From Uliginosibacterium flavum (GTDB lineage Bacteria; Pseudomonadota; Gammaproteobacteria; Burkholderiales; Rhodocyclaceae): a DNA stretch of 64,000 bases. Positions within the stretch are counted from its first letter, which is position 1, and each line of letters starts with the position of its first letter. Below the pieces are notes generated by a model. The model worked only from the letters and a program-made list of their open reading frames with translations, was not told the origin of the DNA and made no database searches. The DNA is taken from the NCBI RefSeq assembly GCF_040566545.1, contig NZ_JBEWZI010000015.1, positions 28,666-92,665 of the forward strand, given 5' to 3'. Positions 33,449-43,009 of this stretch are shown piece by piece. The position numbers and the translations under genes were made by a program.

Positions 33449-33874
33449 ATGGCAATCGAACGTACCCTTTCCATCATCAAGCCAGACGCCGTCGCCAAGA
33501 ACGTGATCGGCAAGATTACCCAGCGTTTTGAAGACGCTGGCTTGAAAGTCGTGGCCGCCAAACTGGTGCAGTTGTCTGCGCTGGAAGCCGGCCAGTTTTA
33601 CGCGGTCCACAAGGATCGCCCGTTCTACAAGGATCTGGTGAATTTCATGATTTCCGGCCCGGTCATGATCCAGGCACTGGAAGGCGAGAGCGCCATCAGC
33701 AAGAATCGTGACCTGATGGGCGCGACGGATCCGAAAAAGGCTGAGCCCGGCACGATCCGCGCGGATTTTGCGGATTCCATCGACGCGAATGCCGTGCATG
33801 GCTCCGATGCGCCGGAAACGGCTGCTGCAGAAGTCGCGTTTTTCTTTCCTGGTCTGAACGTGTATAGCCGTTAA
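33449..33874 (+). CDS. ndk: Nucleoside diphosphate kinase
   Basis: Ndk (141 aa) moves phosphate from ATP to other nucleoside diphosphates through a phosphohistidine. MAIERTLSIIKPDAVAKNVI at the start; the active-site histidine is in NAVHGSDAPETA (about residue 117). Good GAGAGAAC box before the ATG. First gene of a long rightward housekeeping run; a small GC hairpin (33884-33909) follows. Confidence 0.98.
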   Translation: MAIERTLSIIKPDAVAKNVIGKITQRFEDAGLKVVAAKLVQLSALEAGQFYAVHKDRPFYKDLVNFMISGPVMIQALEGESAISKNRDLMGATDPKKAEPGTIRADFADSIDANAVHGSDAPETAAAEVAFFFPGLNVYSR

Positions 33875-33925
33875 GCAGCACCCGCCCGGCCGCCTTCGGG
33901 TGACCGGGCCTTGATTTGAGTACTC

Positions 33926-35017
33926 ATGCAAAACCTCCTTGACTTAGATGCAGACGCCCTGATTGCCTGGTTCGCCGAACGCGGTGAGAAGCCTTTTCGT
34001 GCGCGCCAGATCCTGCACTGGATTCACCGTTTCGGGGAGACCGACTTCGATGCCATGACCGACGTGGCCAAAACCTTGCGCGCGAAGCTCAAGGAAACGG
34101 CGTGCATTCAGCCACCGCTGCCGGTTCGCGATGATGTGTCGAGCGATGGCACGCGCAAATGGTTGATGGATGTGGGTAATGGCAATGCGGTGGAAACGGT
34201 GTATATCCCCGAGACCAGTCGCGGCACGCTGTGTATCTCCACCCAGGCAGGCTGCGCGCTCGATTGCGCTTTCTGTTCGACCGGGAAACAGGGTTTCAAT
34301 CGCAATCTGACGGCGGCCGAGATTATTGGTCAGTTGTGGCTGGCGAATCGCCTGCTCGGCGCTACGCATGATGGCGACCGGATCATCAGCAATGTGGTGA
34401 TGATGGGTATGGGCGAGCCACTGGCGAACTTCGACAACACGGTGTCGGCGCTCAAGCTGATGCTGGATGATCATGCTTACGGTCTGTCGCGTCGGCGCGT
34501 GACGGTGTCGACTTCGGGCATCGTGCCGGCGATGGATCGTCTGCGCGACGAGTGTCCGGTGGCGCTCGCGGTGTCCTTGCATGCGCCGAATGATGCATTG
34601 CGCGACAAGCTGGTGCCGATCAACCAGAAGTATCCGCTCAAGGATCTGCTGGCGGCCTGTCGGCGCTATCTGGATCGAGCGCCGCGTGATTTCGTGACCT
34701 TCGAATACATCATGCTGGCGGGGGTGAATGATCAGGATGAGCATCTGCGCCAGCTCATCGATATCGGGCGTCAGGTATCGTGTAAATTCAACCTGATTCC
34801 TTTCAACCCGTTTCCGCAGTCAGGTTTTCAGCGTAGTTCGGCGCCGGTAGTCCGTCGTTTCTCGCAACTGCTCAACGAAGCCGGTATCGTGACGACCACG
34901 CGCAAGACGCGTGGCGACGATGTCGACGCCGCCTGTGGCCAGCTGGCTGGGCAGGTGAAAGATAAAACGCGCAGAACCCAGAAACGTGTAGTGCCCATTA
35001 CCGAGGTACGTTCATGA
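33926..35017 (+). CDS. rlmN: 23S rRNA and tRNA adenine-C2 methyltransferase RlmN
   Basis: RlmN (363 aa) is a radical-SAM enzyme that methylates A2503 of 23S rRNA and A37 of some tRNAs. The cluster motif is CALDCAFCSTGKQGFNRNL (CxxxCxxC); GMGEPLANFDN and VSTSGIVPAMDRL follow, and the catalytic Cys near the end is in DVDAACGQLAGQ. Its stop overlaps the pilW start (ATGA at 35014-35017). Confidence 0.97.
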   Translation: MQNLLDLDADALIAWFAERGEKPFRARQILHWIHRFGETDFDAMTDVAKTLRAKLKETACIQPPLPVRDDVSSDGTRKWLMDVGNGNAVETVYIPETSRGTLCISTQAGCALDCAFCSTGKQGFNRNLTAAEIIGQLWLANRLLGATHDGDRIISNVVMMGMGEPLANFDNTVSALKLMLDDHAYGLSRRRVTVSTSGIVPAMDRLRDECPVALAVSLHAPNDALRDKLVPINQKYPLKDLLAACRRYLDRAPRDFVTFEYIMLAGVNDQDEHLRQLIDIGRQVSCKFNLIPFNPFPQSGFQRSSAPVVRRFSQLLNEAGIVTTTRKTRGDDVDAACGQLAGQVKDKTRRTQKRVVPITEVRS

Positions 35018-35829
35018 TCAAAAAACTGCAAGAGTGTTTGTTGTGCGCGCTGTGTGGAGCGTTGTTATCCGCGTGTACGATTGATGCGGCAGCCCCGAAA
35101 CCGGTGGAGACGGCCGAGCTAGTCCGCGCTTCGACCGAGTTGCCCAGCAAGTCACCGGCACGGACGTCGGCCAAGGCGCATGTGGAACTGGGGAATGTTT
35201 ACATGCAAAACGGCAATAACGGCGTGGCGCTGGACGAAGCACGCACGGCGATTGCGGCGGATAGCAGTTATGCGCCGGCACACTTGCTTATGGCAATGGT
35301 GTATGCCAGTCAGGAGCAGTTCTCGCAGGCGCGCCCGGCATTCGAAGAGGCTACGCGCCTTGCCCCTGGTGATCCAGTGATCAACGATGCCTATGGCTGG
35401 TTCCTGTGCTCGCAGGGGCAGGAGGGGCAGGGCCTGCAGCGTCTGGAACTGGCTGCGCGAAACCCTTATTACACGACGCCTACACGTGCTTGGACAAATG
35501 CTGGGTGGTGTCTTTTGCGTAAAAAAGATGACGCGGGTGCGGAGGAACGATTTTTGCGCGCAGTGCAGGCCGATGCTGGCAATGTAGCGGCTTTGGTCTC
35601 GTTGGCGGATATTGCTTACCGTACAGATCGCTTGCTGCGCGCCAAGCAGTGGATCGACAAGGCGCAGCAGCAGATGAAGCGTGTGGACGTAGAGGTGCTT
35701 TGGCTGGCGACAAGAATCGAGAAAAAACTGGGGAACAGGGACGTGGTTCAGGCTTACGGTAACAAGATGCGCAGTGAGTTTCCGGGGTCGAACGAATATC
35801 AGCTTTATCTGCAAGGGAAATTCGAGTGA
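35014..35829 (+). CDS. pilW: Type IV pilus biogenesis lipoprotein PilW/PilF
   Basis: A 271-aa TPR lipoprotein that in relatives helps the PilQ secretin form in the outer membrane. Lipobox LLSAC ends the signal peptide (Cys21). At least four TPR units follow (AKAHVELGNVYMQNGNNGVA, YAPAHLLMAMVYASQEQFSQ, and others). The position rlmN-pilW-rodZ-ispG-hisS is conserved in betaproteobacteria. Overlaps both neighbours by four bases. Confidence 0.92.
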   Translation: MIKKLQECLLCALCGALLSACTIDAAAPKPVETAELVRASTELPSKSPARTSAKAHVELGNVYMQNGNNGVALDEARTAIAADSSYAPAHLLMAMVYASQEQFSQARPAFEEATRLAPGDPVINDAYGWFLCSQGQEGQGLQRLELAARNPYYTTPTRAWTNAGWCLLRKKDDAGAEERFLRAVQADAGNVAALVSLADIAYRTDRLLRAKQWIDKAQQQMKRVDVEVLWLATRIEKKLGNRDVVQAYGNKMRSEFPGSNEYQLYLQGKFE

Positions 35830-36854
35830 GTGACACGGTGCAGGAAGATGGCGTGAATCAGCCCTTGTCCGGGCTGGAGAGTGGTTGGGCAGGCTTGCGC
35901 GTGGAGCGTGAGGCGCGTGGTTTGTCACTCAATCAGGTTTCGGCGCAGCTCAAGCTGGCTCCGCGTCAGCTTGAGGCTATTGAGCGCGGTGATTTGTCGG
36001 CTTTGCCTGGCTCTGCGTTTTCGAGAGGTTTTGTGCGTAATTACGCACGCTTCCTGCAGCTTGATCCGGCGCCCTTTCTGGCTTTGATTGACGCGAGCGA
36101 AGGCCGTCCGGCGGCCGCTATTTCGTCGCAGATATATTCACCCAGTCTGGGGCGCATGCCGACGCCGGGCAATCCACGATTTTCTGCTTTGCCAGCCGCT
36201 TTGATGGTGCTGCTGCTGGCGGGCGTACTGGGTGCCGGTTGGTATTTTCAGTGGTTCGAGGTCCGTGAAGAGGGTGTTTTGCTGGAGGAGGGTGTTCAAT
36301 CTGAACCCGATGCAGAGGCATTGCTTCGGGCGCCTTTTGAAACCTTGACGGCGCTCAGCCAGCCTTCTTCTGTTCAGAGTATGCCGAGGGCGCTGGCGTC
36401 TTCGCCCGCTTCGGCTTCCACTCCAGCACCATCCTCTGGTGCTGCGGTGGAGAACAATATCCCGCTGCCTGTTTCCGCTCAGAGCGCTCCGCAGGTTCGG
36501 CAGTCCGCACCCTCTGCGGCACAAGGTCTGTTGCCAGCCGTTCGGCAATCAGCGCCGAGTTTGCCTGTGGCCAGGCAGTCTGCGCCTTTGAATGTGCCGC
36601 AAGCGGCGGCGAGCAGCTTGCCGCGAATCGTTCTGGCATTTGAGGGCGAGTCCTGGGTTGAGGTGCGTGACGCTGCCGACAAGGTGGTCTTTGCACGGAT
36701 GAATCAGGCTGGAGTGTTGCAGGAAGTGCAGGGCAATGGCCCGTTTGTATTGGTGATCGGCAACGCGCCCAAGGTCAAATTGTCCTGGAAAGGCAAGCCT
36801 GTTGATCTGACGCCCTACATCAAGGGTGATGTAGCGCGCGTGACTGTGCAGTAA
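35826..36854 (+). CDS. rodZ: Cell-shape protein RodZ
   Basis: RodZ (342 aa) links MreB to the membrane. N-terminal HTH (about residues 20-90; LRVEREARGLSLNQVSAQLK and ERGDLSALPGSAFSRGFVRN), one transmembrane helix (about 124-143), a Pro/Ser/Ala linker with the motif RQSAP at least three times, and a C-terminal DUF4115 beta domain (ESWVEVRDAADKVVFARMNQ). It starts with GTG inside the pilW stop (GTGA). Confidence 0.95.
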   Translation: MSDTVQEDGVNQPLSGLESGWAGLRVEREARGLSLNQVSAQLKLAPRQLEAIERGDLSALPGSAFSRGFVRNYARFLQLDPAPFLALIDASEGRPAAAISSQIYSPSLGRMPTPGNPRFSALPAALMVLLLAGVLGAGWYFQWFEVREEGVLLEEGVQSEPDAEALLRAPFETLTALSQPSSVQSMPRALASSPASASTPAPSSGAAVENNIPLPVSAQSAPQVRQSAPSAAQGLLPAVRQSAPSLPVARQSAPLNVPQAAASSLPRIVLAFEGESWVEVRDAADKVVFARMNQAGVLQEVQGNGPFVLVIGNAPKVKLSWKGKPVDLTPYIKGDVARVTVQ

Positions 36855-36865
36855 CAGGATTCTTT

Positions 36866-38113
36866 ATGACGCAAGTTATTCCTTCCGCTCGCGCTCAGGC
36901 GCGGCATCCGACCCGCTTGGTAAAGATTGGCCCGGTGCAGGTCGGTTCGTCTGCCGCGATCGTGGTGCAGTCGATGACCAATACCGATACGGCGGATCAC
37001 GTCGCAACTGCGATTCAGATCGCCCAGTTGGCGCGCGCCGGTTCGGAGCTGGTGCGCATAACGGTGAATAACGATGAGTCGGCCAAGGCTGTGCCGAAAA
37101 TTGCCGAGCAACTTGCCAAAATGAACGTGGCGGTACCGATCATTGGCGACTTCCATTACAACGGCCACAAGCTCTTGACCGACAATCCGGCCTGCGCCGA
37201 ACTGCTCGCCAAATACCGCATCAATCCCGGCAATGTGGGGCAGGGTCAGAAGCGCGATGCGCAGTTTGCGCAGATCGTCGAACTGGCTTGCAAGTACGAC
37301 AAGCCGGTGCGTATCGGCGTGAACTGGGGCAGTCTCGACCAGTCCGTGTTGGCTCGCATGATGGATGCCAACAATCAGCGCGCCGAGCCTTGGGATGTGA
37401 GTGCGGTAATGCGCGAGGCCTTGGTCGTGTCGGCGCTGGAGTCCGCGCAGATGGCTGAAGAGGTCGGCTTGGCGGGCGACCGGATCATTCTGTCGTGCAA
37501 GGTTTCGAGCGTGCAGGATCTGATTGCCACCTATCGCGAGCTGGCACGGCGTTGTGACTATCCTTTGCATCTGGGCCTGACCGAAGCCGGTATGGGCAGC
37601 AAAGGCATTGTTGCCTCGACAGCCGCGCTGGGCGTGCTTCTTCAGGAGGGTATCGGCGATACGATCCGGGTGTCATTGACGCCTGAGCCGAACGGTGCGC
37701 GTACGCAGGAGGTCGTGGTGGCGCAGGAAATCCTGCAGACCATGGGTTTGCGCGCGTTCACGCCGATGGTTACGGCTTGTCCGGGTTGTGGGCGTACGAC
37801 CAGCAGCTTTTTCCAGGAGCTGGCGCAGAGCGTGCAGACTTATGTGCGCGATCAGATGCCGGTGTGGCGCGAGCAGTACGACGGGGTGGAGAACCTGACG
37901 CTGGCAGTGATGGGCTGCGTGGTCAATGGCCCGGGTGAGAGCAAACACGCGAATATCGGAATCTCGCTGCCGGGTACGGGCGAGACGCCGGCTGCGCCGG
38001 TGTTCATTGACGGCGAGAAAGCGATGACTCTGCGCGGTGACAATATTGCCAATGAATTCCGCGGCATCCTCGACAATTATGTCGCGACAAAATACGTGAA
38101 GAAGATCGGATAG
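36866..38113 (+). CDS. ispG: 4-hydroxy-3-methylbut-2-enyl diphosphate synthase
   Basis: IspG (415 aa) is the 4Fe-4S enzyme that converts methylerythritol cyclodiphosphate to HMBPP in the MEP isoprenoid pathway. TRLVKIGPVQVGSSAAIVVQ at the start, and the cluster ligands in TACPGCGRTTSSFF and GCVVNGPGESKHANIG near the end. It ends directly before hisS. Confidence 0.97.
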   Translation: MTQVIPSARAQARHPTRLVKIGPVQVGSSAAIVVQSMTNTDTADHVATAIQIAQLARAGSELVRITVNNDESAKAVPKIAEQLAKMNVAVPIIGDFHYNGHKLLTDNPACAELLAKYRINPGNVGQGQKRDAQFAQIVELACKYDKPVRIGVNWGSLDQSVLARMMDANNQRAEPWDVSAVMREALVVSALESAQMAEEVGLAGDRIILSCKVSSVQDLIATYRELARRCDYPLHLGLTEAGMGSKGIVASTAALGVLLQEGIGDTIRVSLTPEPNGARTQEVVVAQEILQTMGLRAFTPMVTACPGCGRTTSSFFQELAQSVQTYVRDQMPVWREQYDGVENLTLAVMGCVVNGPGESKHANIGISLPGTGETPAAPVFIDGEKAMTLRGDNIANEFRGILDNYVATKYVKKIG

Positions 38114-39400
38114 ATGAGTATCAAACTGCAAGGCCTGCGGGGCATGAATGATTTGCTGCCCGATGAGGCGGAACGCTGGGAAGCATTCGAAGCGATTGTG
38201 CGGGACTGGCTTAAAAGCTACGGTTATCGGCCGATCCGCACGCCGATTCTTGAGTCCACCAAGCTCTTTTCGCGCGGCGTAGGTGAGCACACCGATATCG
38301 TTGAAAAGGAGATGTACTCGTTCGAGGATCGGCTGAATGGCGAGCAATTGACGTTGCGCCCGGAAGGCACGGCTTCTTGCGTGCGTTCGGTGATCGAACA
38401 CAATCTGATTTTCCAGAACCCGCAGCGTCTGTACTACAGCGGCCCGATGTTCCGTCACGAGCGCCCGCAGAAAGGTCGTTACCGCCAGTTTCATCAGGTC
38501 GGTGTCGAGGCTTTGGGCTTCACCGGACCGGATATTGATGCCGAGCACATCGTGATGTGTCGTCGTCTGTGGGATGATCTGGGGTTGGAAGACATTGAGC
38601 TGGAGCTCAATTCGCTGGGCGATGCCGAAGAGCGTGCGGCGCATCGTGGCGAGCTGATCGCCTATTTGCAGGCGCATGAATCAGAACTGGATGAAGACGG
38701 CAAGCGCCGTCTGCACACCAATCCCTTGCGCGTACTCGACAGCAAAAACCCGGCAATGCAAGGCATTGTCGAGGCTGCTCCCAAGCTTATGGACTTTCTG
38801 GGCGAGGAGTCACTCAAGCATTTTGAGGCGGTTCAGTTCCTGTTGCGCGAGGCTGCAGTGCCGTACCGCATTAATCCGCGTTTGGTGCGAGGGCTGGACT
38901 ACTACAACCGTACCGTGTTCGAATGGACGACTTCGCGCTTGGGTGCGCAGGCTACATTCTGTGCGGGCGGGCGCTATGACGGGCTGGTTGCACAGCTTGG
39001 CGGCAAGCCAGCTCCGGCTTGTGGCTTTGCAATGGGGATGGAGCGGATCATGCTGCTGTGGCTGGAGGGGCAGGATACTGATGTGCCCTTGAACAGTCCG
39101 GATGTGTATGTGGTGCATCAGGGCGAGGCGGCGCAGCCTTTTGCTTTTCGGGTAGCGGAGCAGTTGCGTAGCGCCGGATTCGCGGTGGTTTTCCACTGTG
39201 GTGGCGGCAGTTTCAAGTCGCAAATGAAGAAAGCTGATGGGTCTGGCGCCGCGTATGCGGTCATTGTTGGTGACAATGAGGTGGCAGCCGGCGTGGTCGC
39301 CCTCAAGCCTTTACGAGGGGATGGTGAGCAGCAGGCTGTGACGCCTGAGGCTCTGACTGAATTGCTGGCGGATCGCCTTTATGGTGACTCCGCCGTTTGA
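38114..39400 (+). CDS. hisS: Histidyl-tRNA synthetase
   Basis: HisRS (428 aa) is a class II synthetase. Motif 2 is YSGPMFRHERPQKGRYRQF, the histidine motifs are LVRGLDYYNRTVFEW and FCAGGRYDGL, and motif 3 is CGFAMGMERIML; the C-terminal anticodon domain follows. Its ATG abuts the ispG stop. Distinguished from hisZ (46507) by the complete catalytic and anticodon domains. Confidence 0.97.
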   Translation: MSIKLQGLRGMNDLLPDEAERWEAFEAIVRDWLKSYGYRPIRTPILESTKLFSRGVGEHTDIVEKEMYSFEDRLNGEQLTLRPEGTASCVRSVIEHNLIFQNPQRLYYSGPMFRHERPQKGRYRQFHQVGVEALGFTGPDIDAEHIVMCRRLWDDLGLEDIELELNSLGDAEERAAHRGELIAYLQAHESELDEDGKRRLHTNPLRVLDSKNPAMQGIVEAAPKLMDFLGEESLKHFEAVQFLLREAAVPYRINPRLVRGLDYYNRTVFEWTTSRLGAQATFCAGGRYDGLVAQLGGKPAPACGFAMGMERIMLLWLEGQDTDVPLNSPDVYVVHQGEAAQPFAFRVAEQLRSAGFAVVFHCGGGSFKSQMKKADGSGAAYAVIVGDNEVAAGVVALKPLRGDGEQQAVTPEALTELLADRLYGDSAV

Positions 39401-39424
39401 TTTTTGAATGAAGGAACGAGAATA

Positions 39425-40075
39425 ATGGCAGCTTACGATCTGGAAGAGCAGGAACAGCTTTCGGCCATCAAGGCCTGGTGGGAAGCAAACGGCAACCGTG
39501 TGACGGGCGCTGTGCTCGCTTTGGTGCTGGTGGTGGCTGGCGTGCAGGGCTGGCGTTGGTATCAGACGCGCCAAGCTGCCGAGGCGGGGGCTATTTATGG
39601 CAAGCTGGCCGAGGCCGAGCAGGCCAAGGATATGGCTACGCTGCGGGTGTTGAGCGATGAAATCATCAGCAAACACGGCAACTCTTCCGCTGCGGAACTC
39701 GCCGCCCTGCTGGCCGCCAAAGCCGAGCTTGATGCCGGTGACAGTAAGGCCGCACGGGCCAAGCTGGAGTGGGCCGCAAGCAAGGGCTGGGATCCTTTGC
39801 TGCGAGATCTGGCGCGTTTGCGTCTGGCTAGCGTGCAACTTGATGAAAAAGATTATCCCGCCGCGCTGAAAACACTTGAGGCCGCACCGGCGCAAGCTTT
39901 CACGGCGCGTTTTGAAGATCTGCGTGGAGATGTCTTGTTCGCCAAAGGTGACTCGACGGCGGCCCGCGATGCTTACAAGAAAGCTGTTGACGCGATTGCG
40001 CAGCAAAGTGCTCAGCAGTCAGCGGGCTTCCGATCCGCAGTGCAAACCAAACTGGAAGCCCTTGGGGGAGCCTGA
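39425..40075 (+). CDS. yfgM: YfgM-type ancillary SecYEG/periplasmic TPR protein
   Basis: A 216-aa single-pass membrane protein. MAAYDLEEQEQLSAIKAWWE then helix (about residues 24-42, VTGAVLALVLVVAGVQGWRW) and a TPR-like periplasmic domain. YfgM in E. coli binds SecYEG and periplasmic chaperones. Located between hisS and bamB as in E. coli. The ATG at 39425 is chosen over 39404 because GAAGGAACGAG precedes it. It overlaps bamB by one base (TGATG). Confidence 0.92.
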   Translation: MAAYDLEEQEQLSAIKAWWEANGNRVTGAVLALVLVVAGVQGWRWYQTRQAAEAGAIYGKLAEAEQAKDMATLRVLSDEIISKHGNSSAAELAALLAAKAELDAGDSKAARAKLEWAASKGWDPLLRDLARLRLASVQLDEKDYPAALKTLEAAPAQAFTARFEDLRGDVLFAKGDSTAARDAYKKAVDAIAQQSAQQSAGFRSAVQTKLEALGGA

Positions 40076-41211
40076 TGAAATTTCGCGCATTGGCCGTACT
40101 GGCTCTGGCATCGTCTCTGAGCGGCTGTTTTTTGTGGTCGTCCAATCCGGGGCCACTACCTTCACCACTGCCCGCTTTTCAGCCCTCCGCTTCATTGCGC
40201 GAGCAGTGGCATGGCGGAATGGGTTCGATTGAAGCTTCCATGTTGCGTCCGGCTCTGGCTGGCGGGAGCTTGTATGCCGCCAGTCGTAGTGGTCGTCTGG
40301 CACGCTTTGATGCCACCGGGCGCGAGCTTTGGTCTGTGAAGACGGCTGCGCGCCTGTCTGGTGGAGTGGGCAGTGATAGTTCTGTCGTCGTCGTCGCGAG
40401 CAGTGATGGAGAGTTGTTGGCGCATGACGCAGACAAGGGCTCTTTGCGCTGGAAAGTGGCTATTGAAGGCGAGGTGCTGGCCAGTCCCCTAGTGACGGGG
40501 GATCTAGTTGTCGTGCGCGTTGGTGATAATTTGCTGGCGGCGTATGGCCTTGCTGATGGCAAGCGTCGCTGGATTTACCAGCGCGCTCAGTCGCCGTTGG
40601 CTTTGCGCAATTACTCGGGTTTGCTGGTCGTTGGTGATCTGCTTGTAGCTGGCTTTCCGGGAGGGCGGTTGGTGGCCGTGAGCCTGTCGGGCGGCGTGCA
40701 GCGTTGGGAGTCTACGATTGCGCAGCCAAAGGGATCGAATGAACTGGAACGCATGACCGATGTGGTTGGAACGCCTGTTTTGCGTGGCGATGCCGTGTGC
40801 GTGGCAGCTTTTCAAGGACGGGTAGCCTGCGTGGATCGCGACAGTGGTGTCATGCGCTGGAGTCGTGACTTCTCTTCCGCGGTTGGGGTGGATGCCGATG
40901 CCACCGCCTTGTACGTAACGGATGCCAGTGATTCTGTGTACTCTCTGGATGCCGGTAGCGGATCAACGAACTGGAAGCAGGACAAGCTTTTGTACCGCAA
41001 GCTCGGCCGGCCGCTGATTGTCGGCAACTCCCTGGCTGTCGCAGATGAAGAGGGCTATGTGCATGTATTGAGCCGCCAGGATGGACATTTCATTGCACGT
41101 TTGCGTGCAGATAGTTCCGGCATCAGCGCGCCTTTGTTGTTGTTACCCAATAATGCTCTAGCCGTGCAAGCGCGCGATGGCAGTTTGTACGCCTTTGCCG
41201 TACCGCAGTAA
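40075..41211 (+). CDS. bamB: Outer-membrane assembly lipoprotein BamB
   Basis: BamB (378 aa) is the beta-propeller lipoprotein of the BAM complex, which inserts outer-membrane barrels. Lipobox LSGC (Cys19) after a short signal peptide; repeated blades with G.LYAAS.SGRLARFDATGRELW-type strands (for example GKRRWIYQRAQSPLALRNYS and GSTNWKQDKLLYRKLGRPLI). Upstream of der, as in E. coli. Confidence 0.95.
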   Translation: MKFRALAVLALASSLSGCFLWSSNPGPLPSPLPAFQPSASLREQWHGGMGSIEASMLRPALAGGSLYAASRSGRLARFDATGRELWSVKTAARLSGGVGSDSSVVVVASSDGELLAHDADKGSLRWKVAIEGEVLASPLVTGDLVVVRVGDNLLAAYGLADGKRRWIYQRAQSPLALRNYSGLLVVGDLLVAGFPGGRLVAVSLSGGVQRWESTIAQPKGSNELERMTDVVGTPVLRGDAVCVAAFQGRVACVDRDSGVMRWSRDFSSAVGVDADATALYVTDASDSVYSLDAGSGSTNWKQDKLLYRKLGRPLIVGNSLAVADEEGYVHVLSRQDGHFIARLRADSSGISAPLLLLPNNALAVQARDGSLYAFAVPQ

Positions 41212-41229
41212 GCAGGATTTGGAGTTGCA

Positions 41230-42558
41230 GTGAAACCTACGCTGGTTCTGGTGGGCCGACCCAATGTCGGCAAGTCCACCCTTTTCAACCGTCTGACTCG
41301 TACGCGTGATGCGTTGGTCGCGGACATGCCGGGTCTGACCCGTGATCGCCATTATGGTATTGGCAGAGGTGGCTCGCGTTCTTATCTGGTAGTGGATACC
41401 GGAGGTTTCGAACCCAGTGCCAAAGAAGGCATCATGGTCGAAATGGCCCGCCAGGCCGAGGCTGCGATTGCTGAAGGCGATGCGCTTGTCTTTGTCGTGG
41501 ATGGTCGTACCGGCCTTACGCCGCATGACAAGCAGATTGCCGATACTTTGCGCCGTGCTGGCCGCCCCGTTTATCTGGCGGTTAACAAGGGCGAGGGTGT
41601 CAATCGTGACACCTTCAGTGCGGAGTTTCATGAGCTGGGCTTTGGTCAGCCATATGTGATTTCCGCTGCACATGGCGAAGGTGTGCGAGGCTTGCTTGAT
41701 CTGATTCTGGAGCGTTTTCCGGAGGATGCTGAGACTGACGGTGACGCCAATACCGGCCCCCGAGTAGCGATTGTCGGACGGCCGAATGTGGGTAAATCCA
41801 CCTTGATCAATGCCTTGCTTGGTGAAGACCGGGTCATTGCATTTGATATGCCGGGCACTACACGCGACGCCATCGAAGTGCCGTTCGAGCGCAATGGCAA
41901 GGCTTATACGTTGATTGATACGGCTGGACTGCGTCGTCGCGGCAAGGTTTTTGAAGCGATCGAGAAATTTTCAGTTATCAAGACTTTGCAGGCGGTTGAA
42001 GAGGCGAATGTCGTGGTTCTGGTGCTGGATGCCAGCCAGGATATTTCAGATCAGGATGCGCATATCGCAGGCTTTGTGCTGGAGGCAGGGCGTGCTTTGG
42101 TGCTTGCCGTCAACAAGTGGGATGATCTGGATGATTACGGCCGCGAGCGGGTCAAAGCCGATATCGCACGCAAGCTTCATTTCCTGAACTTTGCTCGTCA
42201 TCACTACATTTCCGCTCTCCAGGTGCAGGGCATCACGCCCTTGCTCAAGTCCGTGGATATGGCGTTTGCCGCGGCGATGGTGAAGTTGCCTACTCCGAAA
42301 TTGACACGCACTCTGGTCGAGGCAATGGCGAAACTGCAGCCGCCGCGCCACGGAATTTTCCGTCCCAAAATGCGCTACGCGCACCAAGGGGGACAGAATC
42401 CGCCGGTGATCGTCATTCATGGCAATGCTCTTGATCACATTCCAGAGGCGTATCGGCGTTATCTGGAACGAACTTTCATGGATGTGTTCAAACTGCAGGG
42501 AACACCTTTGCGGATTGAGTTCCGTACGGCGCGCAACCCCTATGCCGACAAGGACTAA
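41230..42558 (+). CDS. der: Ribosome biogenesis GTPase Der (EngA)
   Basis: Der (442 aa) has two GTPase domains in tandem and acts in 50S assembly. P-loops GRPNVGKSTLFNRL (residues about 9-22) and GRPNVGKSTLINAL (about 183-196), and a KH-like C-terminal domain. It starts with GTG at 41230 behind GGAG. End of the ndk-der run; an 89-bp gap precedes hfq. Confidence 0.97.
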   Translation: MKPTLVLVGRPNVGKSTLFNRLTRTRDALVADMPGLTRDRHYGIGRGGSRSYLVVDTGGFEPSAKEGIMVEMARQAEAAIAEGDALVFVVDGRTGLTPHDKQIADTLRRAGRPVYLAVNKGEGVNRDTFSAEFHELGFGQPYVISAAHGEGVRGLLDLILERFPEDAETDGDANTGPRVAIVGRPNVGKSTLINALLGEDRVIAFDMPGTTRDAIEVPFERNGKAYTLIDTAGLRRRGKVFEAIEKFSVIKTLQAVEEANVVVLVLDASQDISDQDAHIAGFVLEAGRALVLAVNKWDDLDDYGRERVKADIARKLHFLNFARHHYISALQVQGITPLLKSVDMAFAAAMVKLPTPKLTRTLVEAMAKLQPPRHGIFRPKMRYAHQGGQNPPVIVIHGNALDHIPEAYRRYLERTFMDVFKLQGTPLRIEFRTARNPYADKD

Positions 42559-42647
42559 GCCTGCTATCCTCTTACGCTCGTTCGCCCATACTGAAGCGGA
42601 CGGTTTTTGTTTTACCCCCATAACAATACTGACGAGGGCCACAAATC

Positions 42648-42914
42648 ATGAGCAACAAAGGCCAATTGCTGCAAGACCCCTTTTTGAACGTTTTGCGTCG
42701 GGAGCACGTGCCCGTTGCCATTTATCTGGTTAACGGCATCAAGCTTCAGGGTCATATCGAGTCTTTCGATCAATACGTGGTGCTGTTGAAGAACACCGTC
42801 ACCCAGATGGTTTACAAACATGCCATTTCTACAGTCGTGCCGGCCCGTGCGGTGACTATTCCGCATGAAAACGGTGCGGCACCGACCGCAGCAGCCGAAG
42901 CTCCGAAGGAGTAA
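42648..42914 (+). CDS. hfq: RNA chaperone Hfq
   Basis: Hfq (88 aa) is the Sm-like hexamer that pairs small RNAs with mRNAs. MSNKGQLLQDPFLNVLRREH, Sm1 NGIKLQGHIESFDQYVVLLK and Sm2 YKHAISTVVPAR are typical; a short Ala-rich tail ends the protein. Between der and hflX. A strong hairpin follows. Confidence 0.98.
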   Translation: MSNKGQLLQDPFLNVLRREHVPVAIYLVNGIKLQGHIESFDQYVVLLKNTVTQMVYKHAISTVVPARAVTIPHENGAAPTAAAEAPKE

Positions 42915-42974
42915 GTTGCCTTTGCGGCACGCCGCCTCGCTGGCGGCTATTTGCATGCTCCATTCCTGTCAAGT

Positions 42975-43007
42975 CCGGCCGTGGCGCTTTGCCACGGCCG
43001 GGCTTTT
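42975..43007 (+). terminator. Terminator-like hairpin between hfq and hflX
   Basis: Perfect 11-bp arms CCGGCCGTGGC (42975-42985) and GCCACGGCCGG (42991-43001), loop GCTTT, then CTTTT. It lies directly before the hflX start at 43010, so it could also limit hflX translation rather than only end hfq mRNA. Confidence 0.7.
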
Positions 43008-43009
43008 CC

